Made by a program: the position numbers and the translations under genes. 64,000 bases of DNA from Hyalangium versicolor (GTDB lineage Bacteria > Myxococcota > Myxococcia > Myxococcales > Myxococcaceae), in assembly GCF_020103695.1 (NCBI RefSeq), contig NZ_JAHXBF010000030.1, forward strand, positions 62,001-126,000. Direction: 5' to 3'. This document shows positions 54,643 to 63,614 of the stretch, one piece after another. Below the pieces are notes generated by a model, which was given only the letters and a program-made list of their open reading frames with translations, was not told the DNA's origin and made no database searches. How positions within the stretch are numbered: the stretch's first letter is position 1; each line of letters starts with the position of its first letter.

Positions 54643-55344
54643 ATGAGCGGAAACGATGTCCGCGGCCGCACTCCCCTGTCACTGGTGGAGCAGGATCCGG
54701 ATCTCCTCTTCTATTCGCGTCAAGCCGATGAGCGCGGCGGGCCGGTGCTCGTGCTGGGATCGGCCAACGGGCGTGTGCCCTGGTCCCTGGCGGGGCATGG
54801 CGTCTCGGCGGTGGGGGTGGACTCTTCCGAGGTGATGGTCCGCTCCGCCGAGGAGCGCCGTGCCGAGGAGCCGGCCGAGGTCTCCCAGCGGGTTCGCTTC
54901 GTTGCCTCGGACGTCCGAGTCCTCCGGCTGACAGAGCGCTTCCCGCTGGTGCTCGCGCCGCAGCACTCCATGGGGATGATGGCGACCCGGGATGACCTGG
55001 ATGCCTTCCTCGCCACGGTGTGTCATCACCTGGCGCCTGGGGGCACGTTCATCTACGACGTGCTGAACCCGCCTCGCGAGGCCATCATCCGCGATGATGA
55101 TGATGACGAGCCGCGCGCCCCGCTGGAGCCGCGCCGGCCGCTCTTTGCCTTGCACCTGCGCGAGCGCAAGCCGCCCGGAGGCACAGCGCCCATCCGTCGG
55201 CTGAAGCTGCGTCACTTCGCGCCCGAGGAGCTGGAGGAGGCGCTGTCCAGCTGCGGGTTGACGCTGCGCGAGCGCTTCGGGCGCTTCGATGGCAAGCCGT
55301 TCGATCTGGGAGACTCGCGGCAGATCGGCATCGCGGGCCTGTGA
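54643..55344 (+). CDS. class I SAM-dependent methyltransferase
   Basis: 233 residues from MSGNDVRGRTPLSLVEQ; GGGGAGG directly precedes the ATG. SAM-binding motif I is VLVLGSANGRVPWSLAGHG, with the acidic ribose contact in VSAVGVDSSEVM. Motif post-I/II is VRFVASDVRVL and LAPGGTFIYDVLNPP closes the fold. A run of Asp (DDDDDEP) sits in a loop near residue 150. Substrate unknown. It reads convergently toward the two-component system with 24 bp between the stops. Confidence 0.85.
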   Translation: MSGNDVRGRTPLSLVEQDPDLLFYSRQADERGGPVLVLGSANGRVPWSLAGHGVSAVGVDSSEVMVRSAEERRAEEPAEVSQRVRFVASDVRVLRLTERFPLVLAPQHSMGMMATRDDLDAFLATVCHHLAPGGTFIYDVLNPPREAIIRDDDDDEPRAPLEPRRPLFALHLRERKPPGGTAPIRRLKLRHFAPEELEEALSSCGLTLRERFGRFDGKPFDLGDSRQIGIAGL

Positions 55345-55368
55345 GGGCCCGGCAGGCCATGAGCCAGC

Positions 55369-56058
55369 TCAGCGCTCGAACTTGTAGCCCAGGCCCCGGA
55401 CCGTGAGGAAATGACGGGGATCCTCCGGATCCGGCTCGAATTTGAGCCGCAGTTGGCGCACGAAGTTGTCCACCGTGCGCGCGCTGCCCTCGTAGTCGAA
55501 GCCCCAGGCGCCTGACAGCAGCTCCTCGCGGGTGAACGTGCGCCCGGGCTGCGCCAGGAAGTGCGCCAGCAGCTTGAACTCCTGCGCCGTCAGCTCCACC
55601 GGCTTGCCAGCCCGCGCCACCGTGCGCGCCGTCAAGTCCACCTCCACGTCCCCGAACGTCACCGGCGGCGTGCCCGTGACCGGGTAGCGTCGGCGCAGCA
55701 CCGCCTTGATGCGCGCCAGCAGCTCCTGCAGCCCGAACGGCTTCGCCACGTAGTCGTCCGCACCCAGATCCAGGCCGAGGATCTTGTCCCGCTCCATGCC
55801 CTTGGCGGACAGCATGACGACGGGGGTGTCCCGGCCCCGGCGGCGCAGCTCCTTGATGAGCTCGTAGCCATTGAGCTCCGGGAGCATGATGTCCAGCACC
55901 ATGAGATCCGGCGTCTCGTCCAGCGCCTTGGCCAGCCCGGCGCGCCCGTCCTGCGCCTGGAGCACCTCATAGCCCTCGATGCGCAGGTTCATCGACAGCC
56001 CCGTGAGGATGGACAGATCGTCCTCCACCACCAGGATGCGTTGCGGCTTGTCGCTCAT
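55369..56058 (-). CDS. OmpR/PhoB-type response regulator
   Basis: 229 residues. Receiver domain with acidic pocket VVEDD, phosphoacceptor D56 (LMVLDIMLP), switch Ser in VMLSAKG and K106 (YVAKPFG). The C-terminal winged helix contains [19 protein letters not shown] and [16 protein letters not shown]. The ATG overlaps the histidine kinase stop (ATGA), so the pair is co-translated. The regulon is not evident from the window. Confidence 0.94.
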   Translation of the reverse strand: MSDKPQRILVVEDDLSILTGLSMNLRIEGYEVLQAQDGRAGLAKALDETPDLMVLDIMLPELNGYELIKELRRRGRDTPVVMLSAKGMERDKILGLDLGADDYVAKPFGLQELLARIKAVLRRRYPVTGTPPVTFGDVEVDLTARTVARAGKPVELTAQEFKLLAHFLAQPGRTFTREELLSGAWGFDYEGSARTVDNFVRQLRLKFEPDPEDPRHFLTVRGLGYKFER

Positions 56059-57575
56059 GCCTTGTCCACCGGTAGTTTGAGGGTGAAGCGGCTGCCCTTG
56101 CCCACTTCGCTCTGGACCGTGATGCGGCCCCCATGCGCCTCGATGATGCGCTTGGAGATGGCCAGCCCCAGCCCGCTCCCCTCGGTCTTCCGCGTCAGCA
56201 GGTTGTCCACCCGGTAGAAGCGCTCGAAGATGCGCTTGCGCTCCCTCGCCGGGATCCCCACTCCGTTGTCCTCCACCGCCAGGGCCACCCACCTTCCCTC
56301 CACCTGCGCGGTGATGGAGATGCGCTTGTCCTGCCCACTGTACTTGTAGGCATTCTGCAGCAGGTTGAGCAGCGCTCCGGCCACCGCGTGCCGATCCACC
56401 TGCACCGCGGGCAGGCTCACCGGCACATCCACCTTCAGCTCTACTCCGCCGTCCAACCGCTGCGCTCGAAAGGCCGCGATCGCCTCCTCGACGATCTGCG
56501 GCACCTCGAGGCGCTCCACATGGTACTCCTTGCGCCCACTCTCGATGCGCGCCCAGTCCAGCACGCGCTCGATGAGCGTGGACAGCCGCTCCGTCTCCCG
56601 CGTGAGCATCTGCAACACCTCCTGCGTCTGAGCGGGATCCTTCAGCCGGCCCAGAGCGAGCGTCTCGATGAACATGCGGATGGAGGTGAGCGGCGTGCGC
56701 AGCTCGTGGCTCACCAGCGAGACGAAGTCCGTCTTCAGCCGGGACAGCTTCGCCTCGCGGTAGAGCGCGCGGCCCGTGTACACCACGCCGAAGGTGAGCG
56801 TCAGGTAGAACAGCCCCAGCAGCACTGCGTACACCACCCGGTTGCGCGTGGAGGCGCGCGCCACCGGATCCTCGCCCGTGGACAGCACCACGAGCCGGAA
56901 GTCCTGCAGGGGCGGAGCGAGCACGCGCTCGGCCAGCACTGGGGGCCCCAGCGCGTTGGCGCGGGCCTGCACCACCTCCGACACGAGCCGGTTCACCAGG
57001 CCCTCACCCGTCTCCCGTGGCACGGGCAGCAGGGTGAAGCGCACGGGCTCCGGCGAGGCGAGGTAGCGGTCCGCCCGGGCCGTGAGCAACGCCTCGACTT
57101 CGGAGCGGGCCAGAGCGGTGCCGTGCACCATGTCCCCCGCGCGCTCGGTGGCGATGAGCTCCGGGTGCCCGCCCACCGGGAGCGAGAAGACCGTGTGCTC
57201 CGCGGGCAGGTTGCTCAGCTCGGTCAGCACCGAGGTGAGCGCCGCCGTCACCGCCGGGTCCACGCTCTCCACCTTGCCGTTGCTCACTTCAAAGGACACC
57301 GAGGAGAGCACCCGGCCCTCGGGCGAGATCAGCTCCCAGGCTCCGTTGCGCTTCACGAACCGCCCCTGCCGCAGCTCGCGAGGCAGCTCCTCCGCCAGCG
57401 CCTCTAGCGTCCCGTGCCAGGCCACCTCCAGCCGCTTCTCCACCGCCGCGCGCTCGTTGATGATCGCCACCACCCCGAAGCCCGACAGCCCTGCGGATGG
57501 GAGCACCACCAGCACGATGAGCAGCGCGAACGTGCGCCGGAAGTTCATGACGATCGGGGGAGAGGCGCGAGACAC
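56055..57575 (-). CDS. membrane sensor histidine kinase
   Basis: 506 residues from GTG 57575, supported by AAAGGAGAGG directly upstream; ATG 57548 lacks a ribosome-binding site. The first span is [19 protein letters not shown] and the second is near 265-285 ([20 protein letters not shown]), enclosing a ~220-residue periplasmic sensor region. No HAMP domain is obvious. His[17 protein letters not shown]. ATPase: N-box [14 protein letters not shown]1 [11 protein letters not shown]2 [12 protein letters not shown]. The partner regulator follows with an ATGA overlap. Signal unknown. Confidence 0.93.
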   Translation of the reverse strand: MSRASPPIVMNFRRTFALLIVLVVLPSAGLSGFGVVAIINERAAVEKRLEVAWHGTLEALAEELPRELRQGRFVKRNGAWELISPEGRVLSSVSFEVSNGKVESVDPAVTAALTSVLTELSNLPAEHTVFSLPVGGHPELIATERAGDMVHGTALARSEVEALLTARADRYLASPEPVRFTLLPVPRETGEGLVNRLVSEVVQARANALGPPVLAERVLAPPLQDFRLVVLSTGEDPVARASTRNRVVYAVLLGLFYLTLTFGVVYTGRALYREAKLSRLKTDFVSLVSHELRTPLTSIRMFIETLALGRLKDPAQTQEVLQMLTRETERLSTLIERVLDWARIESGRKEYHVERLEVPQIVEEAIAAFRAQRLDGGVELKVDVPVSLPAVQVDRHAVAGALLNLLQNAYKYSGQDKRISITAQVEGRWVALAVEDNGVGIPARERKRIFERFYRVDNLLTRKTEGSGLGLAISKRIIEAHGGRITVQSEVGKGSRFTLKLPVDKA

Positions 57576-57827
57576 CCCTCTCCTTTACTCCTGAACCCTT
57601 GGTGTGCGCTCGTGTCGTTTCGCGGATGGAGCCGGCCCGGCTGTCCAGAGGGCCACACGGGATGTAGGGAAACATTCGACTTTCCGTGGCGATCGGTGGC
57701 AGCATGGAGCGGTTTGAGGGGGAGGCAGCCGGGCCGGATGCTTCCTTCATTGGTCATGCGTGGCACAGAAGCCAGGACATCCAGGGCCGGGGTGTGACTG
57801 GAAGGCCGCGCCGGGGAGGAGACTCCT

Positions 57828-59888
57828 ATGAAGAAGCAGTTTCTTGCCGCTGCGGTGGTGACAGCCCTTGGGCTCACTGCTTGCGAGCAGAAGACGTCCG
57901 CTACGTACACCTCTTCCGCAGGCTCGCTGGCGCTCAGTCGCGATGATGCGTTCCTGTATGCGGCGGACGCGGACAACGGCGTCATCTCGGTGGTGGACAC
58001 CGCGGCGCGTCTCAAGGTGGCGGAGATCAAGGTCGGTGCCGCCCCCGAGCGCCTCGCGGTAGGGCCGGACGACACCGTCTACGTCTCCAACCGTGGCAGC
58101 CGCAGCGTGTCGGTGATCCGCCGCGGACAGTGGACGGAGGCGGCCCGCCTGGACGTGGGCGTGGAGCCCATGGGCCTGGGCCTCTCGGCGGATGGCCACA
58201 CGCTCTACGTGGTGAACACCACCATGCTGGAGACCACCGAGAATGGCTCGCTGGTGGCTTTCGACACCGGGACGCTCCGCAAGCTGTGGGAGCTGCCCGT
58301 GGGCGACGAGCCTCGCGGCCTGGCGTTGCTGGAGAACGACAAGGCGCTCATCACCCTGCACCGCAAGGGTGACGTGGTGCAGGTGGACCTGTCCAACCGC
58401 GACCGGCCCAAGCTCGTCAAGGCGGGCACGGACGTCTACGACAAGGCCAACGCTTCCAAACTGCGCGAGGACGAGCGGCTCGTCAAGGTCGGAGCCGATG
58501 GCTTCTCCATGAACGGCCTGACCTCGTTCCACCCGCGCGGCGCGGAGGACATCGTCGTGACGCCGGATGGCCAGCGCGCCTTCGTCTCGACGCGGTGGGC
58601 CCGCGAGTCGGCCATCACTCCGGGGACCAACCCGAACAATCCGAGCCCCACCGAGCCCACGCCGGTTCCGCAGCCTCCGGTGGATCCGGGCACGGGAGGC
58701 CTGTATGGCGGCGGTGGCCCTTGCGGCACGGGCGCTATTGCTTCTCCGGGCATCCTCACCCTCGAGGCGGACTCGGACAGCCCGGTGGTGGATGATCTCA
58801 ACGGTGGGTGCGACACCGGCGGCGATGACAAGGACTACCCGCCGAGCACCATCGTCAGCCCGGATCCCTCGCACCCCATCCAGGGCCCCATCGCCACGGT
58901 GGTGGATCCGACGGGGGCGTGGCTCTTCGTGGTGAACCGCGAGACGAACAACGTCGCGGTGATGCCCACCAACCGGCGTTCGGGCGCGGACCTGAGCGTC
59001 ACCTTCCCGTCCACCTCGGTGCGCCAGTTGGTGCGAGTGGGCGCCGGCCCCAGTGGCATCGCCCTCACGCGCGATGGGAAGAAGGCGTACGTGTACAACT
59101 CCTTCGATCACACCCTGACGACGTTGGTGGGGGATGGCTCGGCCAACTCGCTGAACATCCGCGAGGAGGGCCCGCGGCTGAAGCTGGCCGAGGATGTGAT
59201 GTCTCCGGAGCAGGCGATGGGCCGCAAGCTGTTCTTCTCGGCCATCGACTCGCGGATGACGGCCTCCAACGTGGGCGCCGCCTGCGCCACCTGCCACTAC
59301 GACGGGCGTGACGACGGCCACACCTGGGGCTTCCCGGATGGCCCGCGCCAGACGCCCACGTTGGCGGGGCGCATGATTACCCAGACGGCTCCGTTCCACT
59401 GGAGCGGCGAGTTCTCCACGCTGCGCGACTTCCTGGACGTGACGGTGCGCCAGCGCATGGGGGGGGGCGTGGTGGACGCGCAGATGGCGACCCAGCTGGC
59501 CGCCTTCATCGACGTGCTGCCCACGCCGGACAACCCGTACAAGCGCGAGGTGATGACGGACGCGCAGCAGCGCGGCTCGCAGGTGTTCCTCAAGGCTCAG
59601 TGCAACGATTGCCACGCGGGCGAGGCGCTCACGAACAACAAGCAGGCCAACGTGGGCACCTTCGTGCTGGACGGCAGCGATCCGGACAACGCCGCTGTGC
59701 GCCAGCGGGGCCTGAACACGCCGTCGCTGTTGGGAGTGGCCCGCAGCGCTCCGTACCTGCATGACGGCAGCGCGCAGACGCTGAAGGAGCGCCTGTTGAA
59801 GGCGCGCTTCACGGATCAGCACGGCAAGACGTCGCAGCTGACCGACGCGGAGCTGGACGATCTCGTCGAGTTCCTGCGCGTGCTGTAG
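57828..59888 (+). CDS. YncE-like propeller lipoprotein fused to diheme cytochrome c
   Basis: 686 residues; lipoprotein signal AVVTALGLTACEQK (Cys 19) and GGAG upstream of the ATG. The propeller blades run to about 430 (LALSRDDAFLYAADADNGV, GLGLSADGHTLYVVNTTM). A Pro/Gly/Thr-rich loop (about 265-330) interrupts them. The C-terminal part carries two heme sites, CATCH at about 486-490 and CNDCH at about 592-596, with TPTLAGRMITQTAPFHWSGE as in cytochrome c peroxidase-like proteins. It is organised like the protein at 6665-8968. It probably sits on the periplasmic face as an electron-transfer or peroxide-handling protein; partner unknown. Confidence 0.85.
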   Translation: MKKQFLAAAVVTALGLTACEQKTSATYTSSAGSLALSRDDAFLYAADADNGVISVVDTAARLKVAEIKVGAAPERLAVGPDDTVYVSNRGSRSVSVIRRGQWTEAARLDVGVEPMGLGLSADGHTLYVVNTTMLETTENGSLVAFDTGTLRKLWELPVGDEPRGLALLENDKALITLHRKGDVVQVDLSNRDRPKLVKAGTDVYDKANASKLREDERLVKVGADGFSMNGLTSFHPRGAEDIVVTPDGQRAFVSTRWARESAITPGTNPNNPSPTEPTPVPQPPVDPGTGGLYGGGGPCGTGAIASPGILTLEADSDSPVVDDLNGGCDTGGDDKDYPPSTIVSPDPSHPIQGPIATVVDPTGAWLFVVNRETNNVAVMPTNRRSGADLSVTFPSTSVRQLVRVGAGPSGIALTRDGKKAYVYNSFDHTLTTLVGDGSANSLNIREEGPRLKLAEDVMSPEQAMGRKLFFSAIDSRMTASNVGAACATCHYDGRDDGHTWGFPDGPRQTPTLAGRMITQTAPFHWSGEFSTLRDFLDVTVRQRMGGGVVDAQMATQLAAFIDVLPTPDNPYKREVMTDAQQRGSQVFLKAQCNDCHAGEALTNNKQANVGTFVLDGSDPDNAAVRQRGLNTPSLLGVARSAPYLHDGSAQTLKERLLKARFTDQHGKTSQLTDAELDDLVEFLRVL

Positions 59889-59901
59889 CTGCTTACTGGC
59901 C

Positions 59902-59936
59902 GGGGAGGGTGCCGCGGGGCATTCTGCGCCCTCCCC
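59902..59936 (+). terminator. terminator hairpin after the diheme gene
   Basis: GGGGAGGG pairs perfectly with CCCTCCCC around a 19-nt loop, 14 bp after the stop at 59888 and before the cupin gene at 59986. Confidence 0.6.
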
Positions 59937-59985
59937 ACGCGGTGGCACCGGGAGCCCGGTGCGCCGCGCCCGCCAGGAGCGTGTC

Positions 59986-60480
59986 ATGACGTCGAAGCAG
60001 GAAGCCCCTCGCAAGTCCGTGCTCTTCCGCGCCGCCGATCACTCGCGAGTGGGGGAGCAGTCCCAGTCCCATCCGCTGAACCCGAACTCGCTGGTGCGAG
60101 GCATCTCGCTGAGTGAGCAGGTGGGGCTCCAGCGGCTGGGCTTCCACCTGCTGCGGATTCCTCCCGGCAAGGAGTCCTTCGCCTTCCACTCGCACCACTC
60201 GGAGGAGGAGTTCATGTACGTCCTCTCCGGGCGGGGTATCGCCGAGGTGGGGGACGAGAGCCACGAGGTGGGGCCTGGAGACTTCCTGGGCTTCCCCACG
60301 CCCTCGTTGGGGCACCACCTGCGCAACCCGTTCCAGGAGGAGTTCGTCTACATCTCCGGCGGTGAGCGCCGCGAGGTGGAGGTCGCGGACTTCCCCCGGC
60401 TGGGGAAGCGGCTGGTGCGCTTCGGCATGCAGGCGGCGATCTACGAGTTGGAGGGCGGGCTGAAGCTCAGCGAGGAGTAG
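59986..60480 (+). CDS. cupin-domain protein
   Basis: 164 residues from MTSKQEAPRKSVLFRA. A single double-stranded beta-helix. Cupin motif 1 is FHSHHSEEEFMYVLSGRG (metal ligands His, His, Glu) and motif 2 is VGPGDFLGFPTPSLGHHLRN with the second His. It is soluble and without signal. Many single cupins of this type bind sugar nucleotides or act as small isomerases or dioxygenases; no specific assignment is possible. The 97 bp before it contains the terminator of the preceding gene. Convergent with the lipoprotein at 60488. Confidence 0.85.
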   Translation: MTSKQEAPRKSVLFRAADHSRVGEQSQSHPLNPNSLVRGISLSEQVGLQRLGFHLLRIPPGKESFAFHSHHSEEEFMYVLSGRGIAEVGDESHEVGPGDFLGFPTPSLGHHLRNPFQEEFVYISGGERREVEVADFPRLGKRLVRFGMQAAIYELEGGLKLSEE

Positions 60481-60487
60481 GCGTGCC

Positions 60488-61153
60488 TCAGGGGCTCGGT
60501 GGGGCGGGAGGTGTCAGAGGAACTCCCGTGGGCGCCAGGAGGGTGCCCGCGTCCTCGGTGGGAGAGGGCAGGGTGCCCGCGTCCTCGGTGGAGGTGGGCG
60601 GTGTGCCGGCATCCGGCGTGCGTGCGGCGGCGAGCGAGGCGGCGGAGACGGCCATGAGGGCCGAGCGCGTCACGTCGACCGCGCGCTCCGGACCATTGCC
60701 GAGCCAGGTGACGACGAGGGCGCAAGGCGTGTCATCGTCCCAGGCGACGACCTGGAGCATGCCGGGGACAGGGGTGCGGCGAGCGGCTGCGCGGCCGAGG
60801 GCGGGCACTTCGACACCGCCGGCCTTCAGGGTGGGCGCGAGCAACTCACGCACGTCCATGGAGGGGGCTTTGGGGTCGCAGTTGTAGGCCAGGGAGATGG
60901 TGGTGCCCGGCTCCGCATCTGAGTGGAAGGTGCACAGCGGGCCGCAGGTGGCGCAGGCTCGGTCTTCCTTCATGGCGAAGCTGGGCAGTGCCAGCTCTCG
61001 CACGTCGGGGGGGAACAGGGCGTCGCAGCCTGGGCCCGTGGGGGTGGTTGGGGGCGGGGGGAGACCTGCGTCCGCGGGCGCACTGGGCGCACTCGCCCGG
61101 CATGCGCCCAGCGTCAGTGCCAGCACCAGTCCCACGCCCCGTCCGACCCTCAT
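60488..61153 (-). CDS. lipoprotein with DAGTP-type C-terminal repeats
   Basis: 221 residues from ATG 61153. Lipobox ALTLGACRAS (Cys 18), then a Pro-rich spacer. A domain with Cys pairs (GCDALFPPD, CATCGPLCTF, YNCDPK) precedes a tail of PDAGTPPTSTEDAGTL-type repeats at about 180-215. The composition resembles other Pro/Thr/Asp-rich lipoprotein stalks, but here the repeats are C-terminal. Function unknown. It follows the Imm52 gene on the same strand after a 127-bp gap in which I see no gene. Confidence 0.72.
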   Translation of the reverse strand: MRVGRGVGLVLALTLGACRASAPSAPADAGLPPPPTTPTGPGCDALFPPDVRELALPSFAMKEDRACATCGPLCTFHSDAEPGTTISLAYNCDPKAPSMDVRELLAPTLKAGGVEVPALGRAAARRTPVPGMLQVVAWDDDTPCALVVTWLGNGPERAVDVTRSALMAVSAASLAAARTPDAGTPPTSTEDAGTLPSPTEDAGTLLAPTGVPLTPPAPPSP

Positions 61154-61280
61154 CCCTGCGCGCTCCTCCTTCGGCCACTCTGGCAGGGCGCGGATGGTAG
61201 ACCGACTGAGGCCCATTGAGGCGATGGCATTGCGCACGGGGTGCTCTCTGGCGGACGTCCTCGGGGGCCGGGCTGGAATC

Positions 61281-62015
61281 CTATGTTCCCGCTGGAGGCT
61301 TGCGTTGGAGCAGGCCGGCGCGGTCGAGCAACTCGCGTACACGCTCGGCCAGTGCGAGGTGCTCGGGGTTGGAGGCGGTGAAGCGCTCGGGAGTGAGGAT
61401 GACGAGGGTGCCCAGGTCCTCCACGGGCTCGATGCGCACGGGGGCGGGCAGAGGGGGGACCTGGCCTTGGCGGTGCGAGAGGTATGTCACCCAGCCCACC
61501 CACACAGCCGGCTTCTTCTGCTCAAGGAGCTGCCGGTGGGTACGGGAGGTGGCCACTCCCCAATCGGGGTCCCAGGCCGTGGCGATGGCTCGCAGCGCTG
61601 CGACCTGGAAGGGAGTCGTCAGGACCCGCTCCGACCCAGGGCCCTCATCAGGAGGTTCCAGGACACACCGGTTGTTGATCTGCTCCCAATATCCTCCGCA
61701 ACCGATGTTCAGCCAGACGTCGTTGCCCCCCTGGCTGCCATTCCACAGCGTGACACTGAACCCCAAGTCTTCCATGGGCTGGCGCCGGTCGTCGCGCATG
61801 AGGTTGCGCTGGAGGTACTGCCGGATGCTGGAGAGTTCGAGCTCCAGCGGGCGTTGCAGCGTCAGTTTGAGGGACTTCGCGCCCTTGAACCAGCTGGCGA
61901 AGAGTGGATCCACTGGCGCGAGTTCCTGGACCATGGTTGCCAGACGTTGCGCGCACGCTTCCGCGTCCTCCTTCCGCGCGCCCCAATAAGCGCCGATGTA
62001 GTACGTCTCGCTCAT
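61281..62015 (-). CDS. Imm52-family immunity protein, copy A
   Basis: 244 residues, no signal peptide. The opening MSETYYIGAYWGARKEDAEA and LELSSIRQYLQRNLMRDDR, DVWLNIGCGGYWEQ and VDVxx-like C-terminal blocks are those of the immunity 52 family. It starts 9 bp downstream of the Tox-REase-5 gene, so it should protect the producer against that toxin. Its C-terminal ~70 residues are almost identical to those of the second Imm52 gene at the right edge, while the middle differs (HRQLLEQKKPAVW against YALQDVMVPKGDK). Confidence 0.85.
   Translation of the reverse strand: MSETYYIGAYWGARKEDAEACAQRLATMVQELAPVDPLFASWFKGAKSLKLTLQRPLELELSSIRQYLQRNLMRDDRRQPMEDLGFSVTLWNGSQGGNDVWLNIGCGGYWEQINNRCVLEPPDEGPGSERVLTTPFQVAALRAIATAWDPDWGVATSRTHRQLLEQKKPAVWVGWVTYLSHRQGQVPPLPAPVRIEPVEDLGTLVILTPERFTASNPEHLALAERVRELLDRAGLLQRKPPAGT
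61295..61500. repeat. duplicated Imm52 3' segment, copy A (partner at 63632-63837)
   Basis: About 206 bp starting GAGGCTTGCG are nearly identical to 63632-63837, with only scattered substitutions. Both encode the C-terminus of an Imm52 protein. The similarity fades sharply upstream, which points to recent duplication or gene conversion. Confidence 0.8.
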
Positions 62016-62024
62016 GGAGCACCT

Positions 62025-63539
62025 TTATTGCAGCGCGGGCGTGTGGACCACCTCGATCCCTGTGACCTCTGCATTGGCCAGGAGTTCGCGGATGGCATCT
62101 GCTGCTTTCTTCTCCGCCACATGCCAGCGGATGGGAATGCCCCTGGCTGCTTTGAGTTGGCGGTTGGCTTGCTCGATGAGTTGCCTGGCTCCCGAAGGCG
62201 CGAACCACTTCTTGGGCTTGAGGTTGTCGGCGAACTTGTTGGCGTAGCCTGGGCCCTTGGCTTCGAGGAGAACGTCGTCTTTGAAGCCATCGAGCTTCAC
62301 TCCGCCGCTCTTCAAGTCCTTGCCGCCGATCCAGTAGGCCTCGCTGGCCGGGTGGCCGCTGATCTGCTCCTGGTAGCGAGCGGCGCGCTTGCTCATGGAC
62401 TCGCGAGAGGGCCCCCAATCTCCCGGGCCCTGGGGCGCCGATTGTCCCTGGCTCGCCGAGTCGTTGGCGCGCTGGAGGATGATGGCGGCTCCCGGCCCAC
62501 CGCTTAGAGCCGTCACCACGCGCCCCGCGGGGACAGCCACCCGCTCCACCGTCAACGCGCCATCGGCGGCCAGCGAGAGCGCGGGCACGGAGACGGATTC
62601 CAACCCTCGGCCTACCCCGGCCACCGTGCGTGTCGTCCCTCCGGCTGCGCCGAAGGTTGACAGCAGGGTGGTGCTCAGCTTCGCCAGGGATTGGATCTGC
62701 TCTCCCCGAGTCATGAATCGGAAGCGCTCGAGGTACTCCGGAGAGCTCTCGATGAGGGCGGCCAGGGCCTTGGGCAGGTGTTTCAGCTCGGCCACGGTGT
62801 GGACGGGGCGCGTGACCAGCGCGCCAAGGGCCAGGCCCAGCTCGACGAAGGACTGTTCGGCGCCGTCCAGGGAGCGGCTGATGATATCGGCGTCGTCGTA
62901 GACCTCGGCCAGGACGCCGGACCCCTGGTTGTCGCGGAGCTGCTCGTCGACGGCAAAGAAGGCCATGCCGTTGCGGCCCGAGTAGAAGCGCCCCACTTCG
63001 AAGGCGTGAGCGCGGAAGGCGCCGTCCTTCCACTGCACGGGTGCGACGCGCTGTTGAGTCTCTCCAGTGAGAGCCCAGGCCAGGTAGCCATCGGGCCTCA
63101 ATACCGCCAGGCCATGGAAGCGTTGCACGCGCTCGAGGAGAGCTGAGCGGGAGAGCTCCTCGTTACCCTCCATCACCTCCCGCAAGAGGGACGCAGCGAC
63201 GAGCCGAGGACCAAAGCCCGCCAGGGTGACAGGCGTGTCCAGCAGCCTGTCATACAGGCGCGCCGCGTCCTCGGGAGTGAAGGGAGCCTCGCGCTCGGGC
63301 AGGTCCTCGCCGGAGTTGAGCCCAGCGAACAGGAGCACGGCCTCAAAAGGATCCATCTGCTGAAGCCCGCCCAGGACGGAGCGAGCCACCATCGCCGGGG
63401 GGCCACCCCTGCCAGCCGCGCCACCCCGAAAAGGCCGTGCGCTGTCCGTGGCGCAACCTCCGAGCACCCCTGCGAGCACCAGGACCATCCAACGCACTGC
63501 GGGATGCAGCACCAGGACGTCCAGACAGCTCGCACTCAT
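62025..63539 (-). CDS. Tox-REase-5 lipoprotein, putative antibacterial nuclease
   Basis: 504 residues. Lipoprotein signal MVLVLAGVLGGCATDSA (Cys 29). A long helical and Gly/Ala-rich N-terminal part (to about 375) includes FAVDEQLRDNQGSGVLAEVY and TLLSTFGAAGGTTRTVAGVG and likely mediates delivery. The last ~120 residues match Tox-REase-5: ARYQEQISGHPASEAYW, a restriction-endonuclease-like core VKLDGFKDDVLLEAKGPGYA (D417, E426, K428), LIEQANRQLKAARGIPIRWH. An Imm52 gene follows 9 bp downstream and another precedes it, making a toxin with two candidate immunity proteins. Cell-contact delivery by outer-membrane exchange or secretion is inference. Confidence 0.86.
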   Translation of the reverse strand: MSASCLDVLVLHPAVRWMVLVLAGVLGGCATDSARPFRGGAAGRGGPPAMVARSVLGGLQQMDPFEAVLLFAGLNSGEDLPEREAPFTPEDAARLYDRLLDTPVTLAGFGPRLVAASLLREVMEGNEELSRSALLERVQRFHGLAVLRPDGYLAWALTGETQQRVAPVQWKDGAFRAHAFEVGRFYSGRNGMAFFAVDEQLRDNQGSGVLAEVYDDADIISRSLDGAEQSFVELGLALGALVTRPVHTVAELKHLPKALAALIESSPEYLERFRFMTRGEQIQSLAKLSTTLLSTFGAAGGTTRTVAGVGRGLESVSVPALSLAADGALTVERVAVPAGRVVTALSGGPGAAIILQRANDSASQGQSAPQGPGDWGPSRESMSKRAARYQEQISGHPASEAYWIGGKDLKSGGVKLDGFKDDVLLEAKGPGYANKFADNLKPKKWFAPSGARQLIEQANRQLKAARGIPIRWHVAEKKAADAIRELLANAEVTGIEVVHTPALQ

Positions 63540-63614
63540 AAGGCTTCCTCACCATAGGGTGGATTCAGATCGCAGTAACACCAAGCACCGGTGCGGACGC
63601 CAAGCCCTCCATGC